Shown: positions 45,730-56,942 of the stretch, piece after piece
Layout: each line of letters starts with the position of its first letter
Numbering within the stretch: the stretch's first letter is position 1
The notes under the pieces: model-generated
The model's input: only the letters and a program-made list of their open reading frames with translations
Database searches by the model: none
Told to the model about the DNA's origin: nothing
Position numbers and translations under genes: made by a program
Origin: Seohaeicola saemankumensis
Lineage (GTDB): Bacteria > Pseudomonadota > Alphaproteobacteria > Rhodobacterales > Rhodobacteraceae
Assembly (NCBI RefSeq): GCF_021021435.1
Contig: NZ_JAINWI010000012.1
Span: 124,001 to 188,000, forward strand
Direction of reading: 5' to 3'
Length of the DNA stretch: 64,000 nucleotides

Positions 45730-47127
45730 TCAGCCTTCCATGCGCGAGGGCAGGTTGTTTGCCCATGCGCTGATCGTGCCGGCCCCGAGGCAGACCACCA
45801 TATCACCCGGACGCGCCTGTTCGCGCACCAGACGCAGCAGATCGTCCTCGTCCGTGACCGCGCGGGCATGGCGATGGCCATGCCGGATCAGGCCGGCCAC
45901 AAGATCGTCACGGCTGGCACCCGCGATGGGGGCCTCGCCCGCGGCGTAAACCTCGGCGATGGCCACCACATCAGCCTCGTTGAAGCAGCCGCAGAAATCC
46001 TCGAAAAGGCTGGACAGGCGCGAATAACGATGCGGCTGGTGCACCGCGATCACACGGCCTGTGGTGGCCTGACGCGCGGCTTTCAGCACCGCCGTGATCT
46101 CGACCGGATGATGGCCATAATCGTCGATGATCGTCACGCCGCCGACCTCACCCACCTTGGTGAAGCGCCGGTTCACGCCGCCAAAGGCGGCGAGTGCGCC
46201 GCGGATCTCGTCGCCTTTCATGCCCAGATGCCGCGCCACGGCCACAGCAGCCAGTGCGTTCGAGACGTTGTGATCCCCCGGCATCGGCAGGCTGCAGTCT
46301 TCGATCACGATATCCTCGGCCTGCAGCGCGATATCGAAATGCGCCACACCCTCCTCGTAGCGCAGGTTCAACGCCCGCACATCGGCCTGCGCGTTGAAAC
46401 CGTAGGTGATGACACGCCTGTCGGTGATCTTGCCGACAAGGCTGCGGACCTCGGGATGATCGGTGCAACACACAGCGACACCATAGAAGGGGATGTTCGA
46501 TACGAAATCCACGAAGCCCTGTTTCAACTGCTCGAAATCGCCCCAATGTTCCATATGTTCGGGGTCGATATTGGTCACGATGGCGATGGTTGCGGGCAGG
46601 CGGTTGAAGGTGCCGTCGCTCTCGTCGGCCTCGACCACCATCCATTCGCCCTGCCCCATCCGCGCGTTCGAGCCATAGGCGTGGATGATCCCGCCATTGA
46701 CCACGGTGGGGTCGATCCCGCCCGCCACCAGCACTTCGGCCACCATCGTGGTGGTAGTCGTCTTGCCATGTGTGCCCGCGATGGCGATGTTGGATTTCAG
46801 CCGCATCAGTTCGGCCAGCATCTCGGCGCGGCGCACGACGGGCAGGCCCAAGCGGCGTGCCTCGTCGAGTTCAGGGTTGCCCGTCTTGATCGCGCTCGAG
46901 ATCACGACGACCTGCGCGCCGGTCAGGTTCTCGGCCGCCTGTCCCTCAAAAATGGTAGCGCCCAGACCGGCCAGCCGGTCGGTGATCTTGGTCGTCTTCT
47001 GGTCCGAACCCTGCACGGTATAGCCGTGGTTCAGCAGCACCTCGGCGATGCCCGACATGCCGATACCGCCGATACCGACGAAATGGATCGGGCCGACATC
47101 GCCGGGAAGTTTGGTGGCCGCGTTCAT
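45730..47127 (-). CDS. murC: UDP-N-acetylmuramate--L-alanine ligase
   Basis: 465 residues. Mur ligase that adds L-Ala to UDP-MurNAc. N-terminal [26 protein letters not shown]-binding [16 protein letters not shown] (about 115), central [11 protein letters not shown], and [10 protein letters not shown] followed by HQPHRYSRL in the C-terminal domain. The ATG overlaps the murG stop by 4 bp. Confidence 0.97.
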   Translation of the reverse strand: MNAATKLPGDVGPIHFVGIGGIGMSGIAEVLLNHGYTVQGSDQKTTKITDRLAGLGATIFEGQAAENLTGAQVVVISSAIKTGNPELDEARRLGLPVVRRAEMLAELMRLKSNIAIAGTHGKTTTTTMVAEVLVAGGIDPTVVNGGIIHAYGSNARMGQGEWMVVEADESDGTFNRLPATIAIVTNIDPEHMEHWGDFEQLKQGFVDFVSNIPFYGVAVCCTDHPEVRSLVGKITDRRVITYGFNAQADVRALNLRYEEGVAHFDIALQAEDIVIEDCSLPMPGDHNVSNALAAVAVARHLGMKGDEIRGALAAFGGVNRRFTKVGEVGGVTIIDDYGHHPVEITAVLKAARQATTGRVIAVHQPHRYSRLSSLFEDFCGCFNEADVVAIAEVYAAGEAPIAGASRDDLVAGLIRHGHRHARAVTDEDDLLRLVREQARPGDMVVCLGAGTISAWANNLPSRMEG

Positions 47128-48242
47128 CTTTTGCCTTTCCGGGTCTTGCTTGTTTCAGCAAGCGCCTCGACCATATCGGCCAGCGTCTGCGCCGCATCGG
47201 GGCGGCCACAGGACAGCGCCGCGCGGGCCATATCCTCGGCCCCTTGGGGATTGTCCAGCACCAGCATCATCTGTTCGGCCAATGCCTGCGCGTCCAGACG
47301 CGCCTCGGGAATCAGGATCGCCGCACCGGCATCGACCAGCCCGCGCGCATTGGCGCTTTGATGGTCGGCTGTAGCGGCCGCAAAGGGGATCAGGATCGAA
47401 GGGCGACCGATCACGCTCAGATCGGCGACGCTGGAAGCGCCTGCACGGCTGATGACCAGTTGCGCCTCGCTGATCCGGCGCGGCACATCCTGAAAGAAAG
47501 GCTGCACATCGGCGTCTATTCCGGCAGCAGCGTAGGCCTCTTCGACCCTGTCGCCATCCTCGGCGCGGGCCTGATGGCTGACGCGGATGTTGCGGCGCAC
47601 CGCTTCGGGCAGCAGAGTCACGGCAGCGGGCACCACATCGGACAGGACGCGCGCGCCTTGCGAGCCGCCCATCACCAGCAGCGACATCGGATAGTCGCCG
47701 GGCGCTATGTAACCCGCCCCTGCCCGCTCCAGCACAGCGGCGCGGACGGGGTTTCCCACATCGGACCCCGTGACCCCCGCAGGCAGTTCTGTCGGCCATG
47801 TGCCGCAGGCAACAGTGTCGACGCGTGGCGCGAACAGCTTGTTGACGCGGCCCAGTACACCGTTTTGTTCATGGATCATGCGCGGCAGGCGCAGCATTGT
47901 CGCTGCCGCCATCGCGGGGATGGCCGGATAGCCGCCAAAACCAACGACCGCCATCGGCCGGTCGCCACGCATCCGCCAGAGCGCACCCAGAACGCCGCCC
48001 AGGATACGAAACGGCACCATCGCTTTCGCCAGCAGGCCACCGCGCGCAAAAGTGGCGCTGGCGATCTGCTCGATCTCGACCGAATGGGGAAAGCCGCCAG
48101 TATAGCGCGCGCCGCGCGCATCGGTGCTCAGCTTTACACGCCAACCGCGCCGCAACATTACCTCGGCCAGTGATTGGGCCGGAAACATATGCCCGCCCGT
48201 GCCACCAGCGGCAATTACCAGCAGAGGTGCGTCGATATTCAT
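47124..48242 (-). CDS. murG: UDP-N-acetylglucosamine transferase MurG
   Basis: 372 residues, a GT28/GT-B enzyme that adds GlcNAc to lipid I to form lipid II on the inner membrane face. Recognised by the N-terminal [63 protein letters not shown] and the UDP-GlcNAc site [16 protein letters not shown]. Overlaps murC and ftsW by 4 bp each. Confidence 0.97.
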   Translation of the reverse strand: MNIDAPLLVIAAGGTGGHMFPAQSLAEVMLRRGWRVKLSTDARGARYTGGFPHSVEIEQIASATFARGGLLAKAMVPFRILGGVLGALWRMRGDRPMAVVGFGGYPAIPAMAAATMLRLPRMIHEQNGVLGRVNKLFAPRVDTVACGTWPTELPAGVTGSDVGNPVRAAVLERAGAGYIAPGDYPMSLLVMGGSQGARVLSDVVPAAVTLLPEAVRRNIRVSHQARAEDGDRVEEAYAAAGIDADVQPFFQDVPRRISEAQLVISRAGASSVADLSVIGRPSILIPFAAATADHQSANARGLVDAGAAILIPEARLDAQALAEQMMLVLDNPQGAEDMARAALSCGRPDAAQTLADMVEALAETSKTRKGKR

Positions 48243-49405
48243 CTGACCCGCCCCCTCAGGATATCTCCGATCTCGCCCTGCGGCCTTGTGCGGGTGAAAG
48301 CCAGAAGCATCCCCACCGCGATGCCCCCCGCAATCAGCGACGACCCGCCATAGCTGACGAATGGCAGGGTCATGCCTTTGGCAGGCAGCAGCCGCACCGC
48401 GACGCCCATATTGATCAACGCCTGCACACCGAAAATGCAGGCAAGCCCGGTGCCTGCCAACCGGATGAACGGATCACGCTCGCGCATCAGGCGCAGCAAA
48501 GAGCGCACGACCACGCTGGTATAAAGAAGGATGATGCACAGCACCAGAACCAGCCCGTATTCCTCGGCGGCAACAGCGATGATGAAATCGGTATGGGCAT
48601 CCGGCAGCGACCATTTCACCTCACCCCCACCGACGCCGACACCGAAAAAACCGCCCTCCTGAATGGCGTTGGTAGCATAGCCAAGCTGGGTACGCGGATC
48701 CACCTCGGGGGTCAGGAAGCCGTCGATCCGGCGGGCAAAATGTTCCGAATTGTTATAGGCAAACGAACCGCCCAGAACCACCAGACCGGCAATCGCCACC
48801 AGCAGAACCATTGGCGCGCCAGCCACGAAATACATCACACCCCAGCCGAACAGCACAAGGGCGGCCTGTCCGAAGTCAGGCTGGAAGGCCAGCAGCAACA
48901 CAATAAACACCGCCAGTATCAGCGACCAAAGACGCCCCGGAGGGCCGTTGATTTCCTGTCCTGCGGCCAGCATCCATGCGGCCACGACAATGAAACCCGG
49001 CTTGAGGAATTCGGACGGCTGCACGCTGGCAAAGCCCAGCGAATACCAGCGCATCGCGCCCTTGCCGAAATCGGTGCCGAAAAACGGCAGACCCATCAAC
49101 GCGATCAGGGCACCGATAAAACCGATCACTGCAAGACGGCGCACCAGATGCGGGCTCATCATCGAGGTCAGGAACATCGCGATCAGTGCAAGCCCCCCGA
49201 ACAACGCCTGACGCTCGACATAATGGAATGGCGGCAAACCCGTTTTCGAGGCCAGCGGTGGCGAAGCGGCAAAGCCCAGCAACAACCCGATCCCGAACAG
49301 GATCAGGATGCAGGACATCGACCATGTGTCGATGGTGCGCCACCATTTGGGAAGAACAGGCTCTGCATTCCTGACCGGAACAGAACCATAGACCATCTCT
49401 GTCAT
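48239..49405 (-). CDS. ftsW: Peptidoglycan polymerase FtsW
   Basis: 388 residues, SEDS family with about ten membrane segments. Family stretches are [45 protein letters not shown], the [19 protein letters not shown] motif and [34 protein letters not shown] proteins polymerise lipid II with a partner class B PBP, here FtsI. It starts the ftsW-murG-murC run, just downstream of a hairpin, and the next gene upstream is on the opposite strand, so a dedicated promoter is needed. Confidence 0.96.
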   Translation of the reverse strand: MTEMVYGSVPVRNAEPVLPKWWRTIDTWSMSCILILFGIGLLLGFAASPPLASKTGLPPFHYVERQALFGGLALIAMFLTSMMSPHLVRRLAVIGFIGALIALMGLPFFGTDFGKGAMRWYSLGFASVQPSEFLKPGFIVVAAWMLAAGQEINGPPGRLWSLILAVFIVLLLAFQPDFGQAALVLFGWGVMYFVAGAPMVLLVAIAGLVVLGGSFAYNNSEHFARRIDGFLTPEVDPRTQLGYATNAIQEGGFFGVGVGGGEVKWSLPDAHTDFIIAVAAEEYGLVLVLCIILLYTSVVVRSLLRLMRERDPFIRLAGTGLACIFGVQALINMGVAVRLLPAKGMTLPFVSYGGSSLIAGGIAVGMLLAFTRTRPQGEIGDILRGRVR

Positions 49406-49418
49406 GGATTAACCGCCG

Positions 49419-49467
49419 TACACTGCCTCGAAGATCGCCCCTTTTCGGGGTCTGTGCGTACAGTGTA
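49419..49467. promoter_or_regulatory. Inverted repeat just upstream of ftsW
   Basis: Outer arms TACACTG and CAGTGTA (7 bp) flank an inner CCCC/GGGG stem. It lies 13-61 bp upstream of the ftsW start codon in the divergent region with the flavoprotein gene. It could be an operator or a leader structure for the ftsW operon. Confidence 0.4.
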
Positions 49468-49536
49468 GCGCGAAAATTCCCGCAATGAAAGTCTTATCCC
49501 CTTGCCTTGAGGGACAAATCGCGCCACCTCGCGGGC

Positions 49537-50721
49537 ATGCAATACGATACTGTCATCCTCGGAGCCGGAGCCGCCGGACTGATGGCCGCGGCCCATACGG
49601 GCGGGCGGGTTCTTGTCGTGGACCACGCCAAGGCGGCAGGCGAAAAGATCCGCATCTCGGGCGGCGGGCGGTGCAATTTCACCAACATGCACGCAAGCCC
49701 CGCCAGTTTCATCAGCCACAACCACCATTTCTGCAAGTCGGCGCTGAAACGCTATACCCAGTGGGATTTTCTGGATCTGGTCGCACGGCACGCAATCGCA
49801 TGGCACGAAAAGACCCTTGGCCAGTTGTTCTGCGACGGGTCGGCGAAACAGATCGTGGCGATGCTGCTGGCCGAGATGAAAGCCGCAGGTGCCGATCTCT
49901 GGCTCTCAACCTCTGTTCTGGGTGTCGCGCAGGACGCAGCAGGCTTCAGCGTCACGCTAGAGCGCGAGGGGCGGCAGGTCGTGGTCCAAACCGCGCATGT
50001 CATCGTGGCCACGGGCGGCAAATCCATCCCGAAAATGGGCGCCACGGGTCTGGCCTATGATATTGCGCGCCAGTTCGGTCATGCGCTGACCGACACGCGC
50101 CCGGCCCTTGTGCCCCTGACCTTCCAGCCGGACCGCTTTGCGCCGCTGGCAGGTGTGGCCTTGCCCGTCACCGCGCAGTCGCATGACACAAGCTTTGCCG
50201 AGGCGATGCTCTTCACCCATCGCGGATTGTCCGGGCCCGCGATCCTGCAAATCTCAAGCTACTGGACCGAGGGGGACAGCATCCGCGTCAACCTGTTGCC
50301 GGACACCGATCCCTATGAGGCGCTGCGCGCCCAGCGACAAGCCAGCGGCCGGCGGCAACTGGGCACGGTCCTGTCGCAGATGCTGCCTGCGCGCCTGGCC
50401 GACCACTTGGCGGCAGACTGGGCGCTGGCGGGCAATCTGGCCGACCAGAACGATACAAAACTGCGCGCACTTGCGGACCGCCTGACGGGCTGGGAATTGC
50501 TCCCCACTGGATCAGAGGGCTACCGCACCGCCGAAGTCACGCTGGGCGGCGTGGATACAGACGGTCTGTCCTCGCAATCCATGATGTCCAAAACCGTGCC
50601 GGGCCTCTATTTCATCGGCGAGGCCGTGGACGTGACCGGCTGGCTGGGCGGCTACAACTTCCAATGGGCATGGTCGAGCGGCGTTGCCGCCGGACGGGAT
50701 ATAGCCGCGCTCATGGGGTAA
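49537..50721 (+). CDS. HI0933/YhiN (BaiN-like) family flavoprotein
   Basis: 394 residues from the ATG at 49537. N-terminal FAD-binding VILGAGAAGLMAA, RISGGGRCNFTNMHA, HVIVATGGKSIPKMGATGLAYDIA, and the C-terminal VTLGGVDTDGLSSQSMMSKTVPGLYFIGEAVDVTGWLGGYNFQWAWSSG are all diagnostic of this family, members of which reduce steroids or other substrates or are uncharacterised. The gene is on the plus strand, inside the minus-strand dcw cluster, between murD and ftsW. The ribosome site is weak, so the start is approximate. Confidence 0.9.
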   Translation: MQYDTVILGAGAAGLMAAAHTGGRVLVVDHAKAAGEKIRISGGGRCNFTNMHASPASFISHNHHFCKSALKRYTQWDFLDLVARHAIAWHEKTLGQLFCDGSAKQIVAMLLAEMKAAGADLWLSTSVLGVAQDAAGFSVTLEREGRQVVVQTAHVIVATGGKSIPKMGATGLAYDIARQFGHALTDTRPALVPLTFQPDRFAPLAGVALPVTAQSHDTSFAEAMLFTHRGLSGPAILQISSYWTEGDSIRVNLLPDTDPYEALRAQRQASGRRQLGTVLSQMLPARLADHLAADWALAGNLADQNDTKLRALADRLTGWELLPTGSEGYRTAEVTLGGVDTDGLSSQSMMSKTVPGLYFIGEAVDVTGWLGGYNFQWAWSSGVAAGRDIAALMG

Positions 50722-50854
50722 GCCGCGCGTTCACCGTAGCGCGGTGTGGGATGCAAGAATAGTATTTGGCAGTTTTTCCCCGCCACGTCTTCGAGCCTTG
50801 GATGATTTCAGAACCATTGCAAAATCGCCGCCCCGATAGGACGCGTTGGCGATC

Positions 50855-50875
50855 GCGCGGCGGCGCGAGCCGCGC
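50855..50875 (+). terminator. Possible terminator after the flavoprotein gene
   Basis: GCGCGGC and GCCGCGC arms (7 bp, 7-nt loop) followed by TCTGTTT, in the 183-bp gap between the flavoprotein gene and murD, which converge here. The rest of that gap is unremarkable. Confidence 0.4.
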
Positions 50876-50904
50876 TCTGTTTCCGCGCAAGGCGCGAGTA
50901 AGCC

Positions 50905-52308
50905 CTACCCCTTCAGCCCCGTCTTCACCTGTGCCGCGAAGTCCTCGCCGCGTTTCTCGAAATTGTCATACTGGTCGAAACTCGCCGCTGCAGGGGCCAG
51001 CAGCACCACTTCGCCGGGCTGGGCTTCGGCCATCGCGCGAGCGACAGCCACATCCATCGTGGTGCAAACCTCGGCCTCGATATCGCCCAGTTGCAGCGCG
51101 AAACCCGCGGCCTCGCGGCCGATCACATAGGCCTTGACGACCGAACCCAGCGCGGGGCGCAACTTTTCCAGCCCTCCTTCTTTCTCCAGCCCGCCGCAGA
51201 TCCAGCGGATCTTGTCGAAAGCCGCCAGCGCCTTGGCGGCGCTGTCCACATTGGTGGCCTTGGAGTCGTTGACGTAACGCACGCCATCAGCCTCGGCGAT
51301 GGTCTGGCTGCGATGCGGCAGGCCGGGATAGCTCGCCAATCCGACCTCGATCACCCTTGGGGCCAACCCCAATGTGCGGCAGGCGGCATAGGCGGCGCAG
51401 GCATTCTGGTGGTTATGCGCGCCGGGCAATCCGGTCATGGGGCGCAGGTCGATAGCCGCCACCTGCTTGCCCTTGCGCCATTCCGCCAGAAATCCCTTGC
51501 GGGCGAAAACAAACCAGCCCGGTCCGGTCAGTTTCTGGCCTGACGAGACCCTGATTACGCGGTCATCGCCGGGGCCTTCGGACAGTTGGTTCGCCAGATA
51601 CAGCCCCTCGATCTCGTCCACGCCGATCACCGCACGATCCGGCCCGCCCTCGGCGAACAACCGGCGCTTGGCCGCGAAATAGCCGCCCATGCCGGCATGG
51701 CGGTCCAGATGGTCGGGGCTAAGATTGGTGAACACTGCCACGTCGGGCGTAAGCGCGCGCGCAAGGTCTGTCTGGTAGCTGGACAGTTCCAGCACCACAA
51801 CGCCGCCATCGCCCGGCGGGTCGATATCCAGCACGCCACGCCCGATATTGCCCGCCAGCTGCGCCTCGCGGTCGGCCTGTTCCAGAATATGATGGATCAG
51901 CGCCGAGGTGGTGGATTTCCCGTTCGATCCCGTCACCGCTATCACCCGCGGGGCGGTGTCGAACCCGTCCCATTCGTCCACCGCCAGCGAGCGGAAAAAC
52001 AGCCCGATGTCATTGTCCACCGGCACGCCCGCCTCCATCGCGGCGCGGATCACGCGGTTGGGTTCGGGGTAAAGATGCGGGATGCCAGGGCTGACGATCA
52101 GGGCTGCAATATCGTCGAACGCGCCTGAACGGGTCAGGTCGCGGACCGTGAAACCTTCCGCCGCGGCCACCTCGCGCGCGGAGGGATTGTCATCCCAGCA
52201 TATCGGCGTGGCGCCTCCTGCCTCAAGGCTGCGCGCCGTGGCAAGGCCGGACCGACCAAGGCCCAGCACGGCCAGCGACTGGCCCTCAAATCCGCGTACC
52301 GGAATCAT
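50905..52308 (-). CDS. murD: UDP-N-acetylmuramoyl-L-alanine--D-glutamate ligase
   Basis: 467 residues. Adds D-Glu to UDP-MurNAc-L-Ala. N-terminal [32 protein letters not shown] site [29 protein letters not shown] and the C-terminal [22 protein letters not shown] and [15 protein letters not shown] are all present. CAGGAG precedes the ATG by 6 nt. Both neighbours are on the opposite strand, so murD is a transcriptional island within the dcw cluster. Confidence 0.97.
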   Translation of the reverse strand: MIPVRGFEGQSLAVLGLGRSGLATARSLEAGGATPICWDDNPSAREVAAAEGFTVRDLTRSGAFDDIAALIVSPGIPHLYPEPNRVIRAAMEAGVPVDNDIGLFFRSLAVDEWDGFDTAPRVIAVTGSNGKSTTSALIHHILEQADREAQLAGNIGRGVLDIDPPGDGGVVVLELSSYQTDLARALTPDVAVFTNLSPDHLDRHAGMGGYFAAKRRLFAEGGPDRAVIGVDEIEGLYLANQLSEGPGDDRVIRVSSGQKLTGPGWFVFARKGFLAEWRKGKQVAAIDLRPMTGLPGAHNHQNACAAYAACRTLGLAPRVIEVGLASYPGLPHRSQTIAEADGVRYVNDSKATNVDSAAKALAAFDKIRWICGGLEKEGGLEKLRPALGSVVKAYVIGREAAGFALQLGDIEAEVCTTMDVAVARAMAEAQPGEVVLLAPAAASFDQYDNFEKRGEDFAAQVKTGLKG

Positions 52309-52438
52309 GTCCTGCTCCTGTCATCTGTCGTGGCAGACAATGCGTTGTGACCCTGTTGACCGCAAGAGTGAGCGAAAGATCGCCCTGTTTGACGGGGCAA
52401 GGGTTGGCAATCGGGGACCCTGCCTCTAGTTTTCAGGA

Positions 52439-52825
52439 ATGACATATCTGATCCGAACCGCCCGTAGCGCCTTTGTGGCTTTTGTCCTTGGCACCGCCAC
52501 GGTGGCCGCGCAAGAGCAACCGCAAAGCTGGATTCCGCCTGAAATCACCCTGCCCGACGATATGGAGATCACGATTGACCGCAGTATCGGATCTGCAAAT
52601 CGCATCTTCTCCTTCTCGACCGCAGAAGACGCGGACAGCATGGCCGCCACATGGCGCGCGGTGCTCGAGGAAGGCCCTTATCAGGTGAAACCCGCCGCCG
52701 AGGGCATGGACCAGCGCCTGATCGAGTTTTCGGGCGGACGCATCCGCAACGGCCAGATCACATTCGTCAGCGGCGCCGCCAGCACCGGGACAACCGTTCA
52801 ATTCGACGCCTCGCTGAACGATTGA
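52439..52825 (+). CDS. Small exported protein of unknown function inside the dcw cluster
   Basis: 128 residues. A signal peptide (MTYLIRTARSAFVAFVLGTATVAAQ, cleavage near residue 24) is followed by about 100 residues with no recognised motif: WIPPEITLPDDMEITIDRSIGSANRIFSFSTAEDADSM and a beta-rich C terminus. It is predicted periplasmic. It is divergent from murD and converges on mraY. No ribosome site is obvious, which may mean a leaderless message. Codon use and the signal peptide support a real gene. Confidence 0.7.
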   Translation: MTYLIRTARSAFVAFVLGTATVAAQEQPQSWIPPEITLPDDMEITIDRSIGSANRIFSFSTAEDADSMAATWRAVLEEGPYQVKPAAEGMDQRLIEFSGGRIRNGQITFVSGAASTGTTVQFDASLND

Positions 52826-52899
52826 GAGCTGCGGCCTGATCCACGCCGAACACGCCCGCAAGGGCGGCGCGCGGCGCGGCGAGACAAGATCAGTCCGCC

Positions 52900-53982
52900 T
52901 CAGCGCACTTTCAGCGTGGCCAGTCCGATCATCGCCAGAATAAGAGAGATGATCCAGAAACGGATCACGATGGTGGATTCCGCCCAGCCCTTTTTCTCGT
53001 AGTGGTGATGGATCGGGGCCATCAGGAACACCCGTTTGCCGGTGCGCTTGAAATAGAGCACCTGAATGATCACGCTCAGCGCCTCGACCACGAACAGACC
53101 GCCGACGATGGCCAGCACGATCTCGTGCTTGGTTGACACCGCAATCGCGCCCAATGCTCCCCCCAAGGCCAGCGACCCTGTATCGCCCATGAAAACCGCC
53201 GCTGGCGGCGCGTTATACCATAGGAAACCCAAGCCGCCGCCGATCAGCCCGGCCACGAAAATCAGGATCTCGCCCGTTCCCGGCACATAATGCACATCCA
53301 GGTATTCGGTGAAATCGACACGCCCCACCGCATAGGCGATCACGCCCAGCGTGGCGCTGGCAATCATCACCGGCATAATCGCCAGACCGTCCAGACCGTC
53401 TGTCAGGTTCACGGCATTGGCCGCACCGACAATCACGATCATCGAAAAAGGCACGAACAGGAAACCGAGGTTCAACAGCGCTTCCTTGAACACCGGAAAG
53501 GCCAGCTTGTTGGTCAGCGCCTCGGGGTGGTATTGCGCGGCCCAATAGCCCGCGATGGCGGCCACCAGAAGGCCCAGTGCCATACGCACCTTGCCGGGCA
53601 CACCCTTGGTATTCTGTTTCGACACTTTCGCGTAGTCATCGGCAAAGCCGATCGCCGCGAAGGACATGGTGACAAACAGCACGATCCAGACAAAGGGATT
53701 GTCCAGCCGCGCCCAGAGCAGGGTCGAGGTGAGAAGCGCGCCCACGATCAGAAGCCCGCCCATTGTCGGCGTGCCTGCCTTGACGAAATGCCCCTCGGGT
53801 CCATCGTTGCGGATCGGCTGCCCCTTGCCCTGCCGCTTGCGCAATACGTCGATCAGGGGGCGGCCAAAGAGGAAACCGAAGATCAAAGCCGTCAGAAACG
53901 CTCCGCCCGCACGGAACGTGATATAGCGAAAAAGGTTGAAGACATCGCCACCGTCGGACAGCGCAGTTAACCAATAAAGCAT
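52900..53982 (-). CDS. mraY: Phospho-N-acetylmuramoyl-pentapeptide transferase MraY
   Basis: 360 residues with ten membrane segments. It transfers phospho-MurNAc-pentapeptide to undecaprenyl phosphate, forming lipid I. Typical stretches are [33 protein letters not shown] with the catalytic Asp pair, [13 protein letters not shown], and [18 protein letters not shown], then [12 protein letters not shown]. Its ATG overlaps the murF stop (TAATG). Confidence 0.97.
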   Translation of the reverse strand: MLYWLTALSDGGDVFNLFRYITFRAGGAFLTALIFGFLFGRPLIDVLRKRQGKGQPIRNDGPEGHFVKAGTPTMGGLLIVGALLTSTLLWARLDNPFVWIVLFVTMSFAAIGFADDYAKVSKQNTKGVPGKVRMALGLLVAAIAGYWAAQYHPEALTNKLAFPVFKEALLNLGFLFVPFSMIVIVGAANAVNLTDGLDGLAIMPVMIASATLGVIAYAVGRVDFTEYLDVHYVPGTGEILIFVAGLIGGGLGFLWYNAPPAAVFMGDTGSLALGGALGAIAVSTKHEIVLAIVGGLFVVEALSVIIQVLYFKRTGKRVFLMAPIHHHYEKKGWAESTIVIRFWIISLILAMIGLATLKVR

Positions 53983-55427
53983 TACTCTGTCCCTTTGTCA
54001 GATTGCGGCGCGGCATGGCCCAGTTTGCGCAGCGCGTCAACCACAAGACTGACCTTGCTGCCCTTGGACCCTTTGACCAGAAGGATATCACCCGCATCCA
54101 CCAGCCGATGTGCGCGGGCTGCCAGCGCGTCTGCGCTTTCGGCCCATTCACCGCGCTTGGCATGCGGCAGGGCCTCCCACAAATGGCGCATCCGGGGGCC
54201 GACGCAATGGACCAGCGACATTCTGGACATATGGGGCAAGGCCGCCAGTTCGGTATGCAGCCGGATTTCATCGGGGCCGAGTTCCAGCATATCACCCAGG
54301 ACCGCGATACGGCGCCCCTGCTTCACGCGGCCCAGCCCGTCACGGGGCTCGGCCATCGCCAGAACTTCAAGAGAGGCCTCCATCGAGGTGGGGTTGGCGT
54401 TGAACGCATCATCAATGAGATCAAAATAGAGATCGTCCGACAGCGGATCGAGCAGAAAGCGTTCCCGCGTTCCGCGCCCTTCAGGCGGTTGCCATGATCC
54501 CAGATCATTGGCCGCCAGAACAGGGTTCAGGTGCAACGCATGCGCGACAGCCATCACGCCCATCGCATTGACAGCGAAATGCCGCCCTGGCGCATGGACC
54601 TTGAACAGGACCGGACGCCGCCATGCGCGGCCCTGCACCACCGTTGTCTGGTCGCACAGCGTCACCTCGGTGACGCGGTGATGCGCGGCGCTGGTTTCGC
54701 CAAATGTGATGACACGCGCCGCATGGGTTGCCGCCCAGTCGAGCAGGATCGGCGTTGTATCAAGATCGGCATTCAGCACTGCCACGCCGCCCTGTTCCAG
54801 ACCAGACAGGATCGACGCTTTCTCATGCGCGATCCCCGCAAGGTCCTCGAAAGCCTCAAGATGGGCCGCGGCGACGGTTGTGACCATCGCAACATGGGGC
54901 CGCGCCATCTGCGCGAGGGGTGCGATCTCGCCGGGATGGTTCATGCCGATCTCGATCACCGCGAATTCGGTATCCGCGGGCATCCGCGCCAAGGTGAGGG
55001 GAACGCCCCAATGGTTGTTGTAGCTGGCCTCGGCGGCATGGGTGCGGCCCTGCCCTGAGAGCACGCAGCGCAGCATCTCCTTGGTCGAGGTCTTGCCAAC
55101 CGATCCGGTCACAGCGATCACGCGCGCCTCTGTGCGGGCGCGGGCGGCGCGCCCCAGATCCTCAAGCGCGCGCAGCACATCCGTCACGATCAGCAGCGGC
55201 GCATCCTCGGCCACGCCTTCGGGACGATGCGTGACCAAAGCCGCCGCCGCCCCTTTGGCCAAGGCCTGCGCCACAAATTCATGCCCGTCCCGCGCAGCCT
55301 TGAGCGCCACAAACAGATCGCCCTGCCTGATCGTGCGGGTGTCGATGGACACGCCCGATGCGCTCCAGTCGGAGGTTGAGGTGCCCCCCGTTGCAGCTAT
55401 GGCGTCTTGTGCGATCCAGAGGCTCAT
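53982..55427 (-). CDS. murF: UDP-MurNAc-tripeptide--D-Ala-D-Ala ligase MurF
   Basis: 481 residues. Completes the pentapeptide by adding D-Ala-D-Ala. N-terminal [26 protein letters not shown] site [33 protein letters not shown] and the central [20 protein letters not shown] are present. ATGA overlap with murE and a one-base overlap with mraY show tight coupling. Confidence 0.96.
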   Translation of the reverse strand: MSLWIAQDAIAATGGTSTSDWSASGVSIDTRTIRQGDLFVALKAARDGHEFVAQALAKGAAAALVTHRPEGVAEDAPLLIVTDVLRALEDLGRAARARTEARVIAVTGSVGKTSTKEMLRCVLSGQGRTHAAEASYNNHWGVPLTLARMPADTEFAVIEIGMNHPGEIAPLAQMARPHVAMVTTVAAAHLEAFEDLAGIAHEKASILSGLEQGGVAVLNADLDTTPILLDWAATHAARVITFGETSAAHHRVTEVTLCDQTTVVQGRAWRRPVLFKVHAPGRHFAVNAMGVMAVAHALHLNPVLAANDLGSWQPPEGRGTRERFLLDPLSDDLYFDLIDDAFNANPTSMEASLEVLAMAEPRDGLGRVKQGRRIAVLGDMLELGPDEIRLHTELAALPHMSRMSLVHCVGPRMRHLWEALPHAKRGEWAESADALAARAHRLVDAGDILLVKGSKGSKVSLVVDALRKLGHAAPQSDKGTE

Positions 55428-56920
55428 GCCAGCCCCCCGTCCAGAGCCGCAACAGCAACGCTGGCCTGTTCGGCATCATCGAAGGGCAGCACCATGTCGC
55501 CGACCGTTTGGCCGGTCTCATGCCCTTTACCCGCGATCAGCAACGCATCGCCGGGACCAAGCGCATCGACGCCGCGCAGGATCGCCTCGGCACGGTCGCC
55601 CACCTCGCGCACATGCACACGCGCATCCGCCGGAATACCCAATAGCACTGCCGCACGGATCAGCGCCGGATCTTCCGAGCGCGGGTTGTCGTCGGTCACG
55701 ATCACTTCGTCGGCGTGTTCCGCCGCCGCAGCGCCCATCAGAGGTCGCTTGGTCGTGTCACGGTCGCCGCCTGCACCGACAATTGCCACCAGACGCCCCA
55801 TCACATGCGGGCGCATCGCTTTCAAGGCGGTCGCCACGGCGTCGGGCGTATGGGCGTAATCCACAAAAACCGCAGCCCCGTTATCGCGGGTCGCGGCAAG
55901 CTGCATCCTTCCCCGCACCGTGCTCAGATACGGCAATGTCTCGAACACGCGGTCGGGATCGGCACCGCAGGCGATCACCAATCCGGCGGCCAGAAGCACG
56001 TTTTCCGCCTGAAACCCGCCGATCAAAGCCAGATCGGCACTGTAGCTTTTACCGCGAAACCGGAACAGCACGGTTTGCCCCGTCGCGTCAAAGCGTTGCG
56101 ACAGAAGTTGCAGATCGGCCCCCTCGCGGCGTCCGACGCTGATCACGTCCTGACCGCGGCTGCGCGCGATGCCTGCCATCTCCATACCGCGGCTGTCATC
56201 GACATTGATCACCGCTGTGCGATCCATCGGCAGGACACGCGCGAAAAGCCCCGCTTTAGCGTCAAAATATTCTGCAAAATCAGCGTGGTAATCCAGATGG
56301 TCCTGCGTGAGGTTGGTAAACCCCGCAGCCATCAGTTGCACCCCGTCAAGGCGGCGCTGCGCCAGACCGTGGCTTGATGCCTCCATTGCGGCATGGGTCA
56401 CGCCGGCTGCTGCCGCATCGGCCAGCACGCGGTGCAGGGTGACCGGCTCGGGCGTGGTATGATGCAGCGGCACTTCATATGCGCCCTCGACGCCCGTTGT
56501 GCCCAGATTGATCGCGGGAAGCTCAAGCTCCTCCCAGATCTGGCGAGTGAAGGTGGCCACCGATGTTTTGCCATTGGTGCCCGTCACCGCCACCATCGTG
56601 GCAGGTTGCGCGCCAAACCACAGAGCCGCAGCATAGGACAAAGCCTGACGCGGATCTTCCGCAACAATCAATGCGGCGTCCGAGGCGGCAAGTTCCGCCG
56701 CAGCAATGCGCGCGCCGGTCGCATCCGTCAGGATCGCCCCCGCGCCCATACGCAAGGCATATTGGATGAATTCGCCGCCATGCATCTTGGTTCCGGCCAG
56801 CGCCGCGAACAGAAAACCGTCCTTGACCTGCCGACTGTCCACGGCCAGCCCCGTGATCTGCGCCTCGCGTCCCGATTTGGCGGTCAGGCCAAGCTGCGCC
56901 AAAGTTTTTGCCTGCCCCAA
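55424..56920 (-). CDS. murE: UDP-MurNAc-L-Ala-D-Glu--2,6-diaminopimelate ligase MurE
   Basis: 498 residues. ATP site VAVTGTNGKTSVATF, tripeptide region HLDYHADFAEYFDAKAGLF, and the DNPR motif (VTDDNPRSEDPALI) that selects meso-diaminopimelate as third residue. The start is a TTG at 56920 with AGGGG 6 nt upstream; an in-frame stop lies just before, so no earlier start is possible. It follows ftsI by 22 bp. Confidence 0.96.
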   Translation of the reverse strand: MGQAKTLAQLGLTAKSGREAQITGLAVDSRQVKDGFLFAALAGTKMHGGEFIQYALRMGAGAILTDATGARIAAAELAASDAALIVAEDPRQALSYAAALWFGAQPATMVAVTGTNGKTSVATFTRQIWEELELPAINLGTTGVEGAYEVPLHHTTPEPVTLHRVLADAAAAGVTHAAMEASSHGLAQRRLDGVQLMAAGFTNLTQDHLDYHADFAEYFDAKAGLFARVLPMDRTAVINVDDSRGMEMAGIARSRGQDVISVGRREGADLQLLSQRFDATGQTVLFRFRGKSYSADLALIGGFQAENVLLAAGLVIACGADPDRVFETLPYLSTVRGRMQLAATRDNGAAVFVDYAHTPDAVATALKAMRPHVMGRLVAIVGAGGDRDTTKRPLMGAAAAEHADEVIVTDDNPRSEDPALIRAAVLLGIPADARVHVREVGDRAEAILRGVDALGPGDALLIAGKGHETGQTVGDMVLPFDDAEQASVAVAALDGGLA

Positions 56921-56942
56921 ACGATGCCCCTATGCGTCAGTG

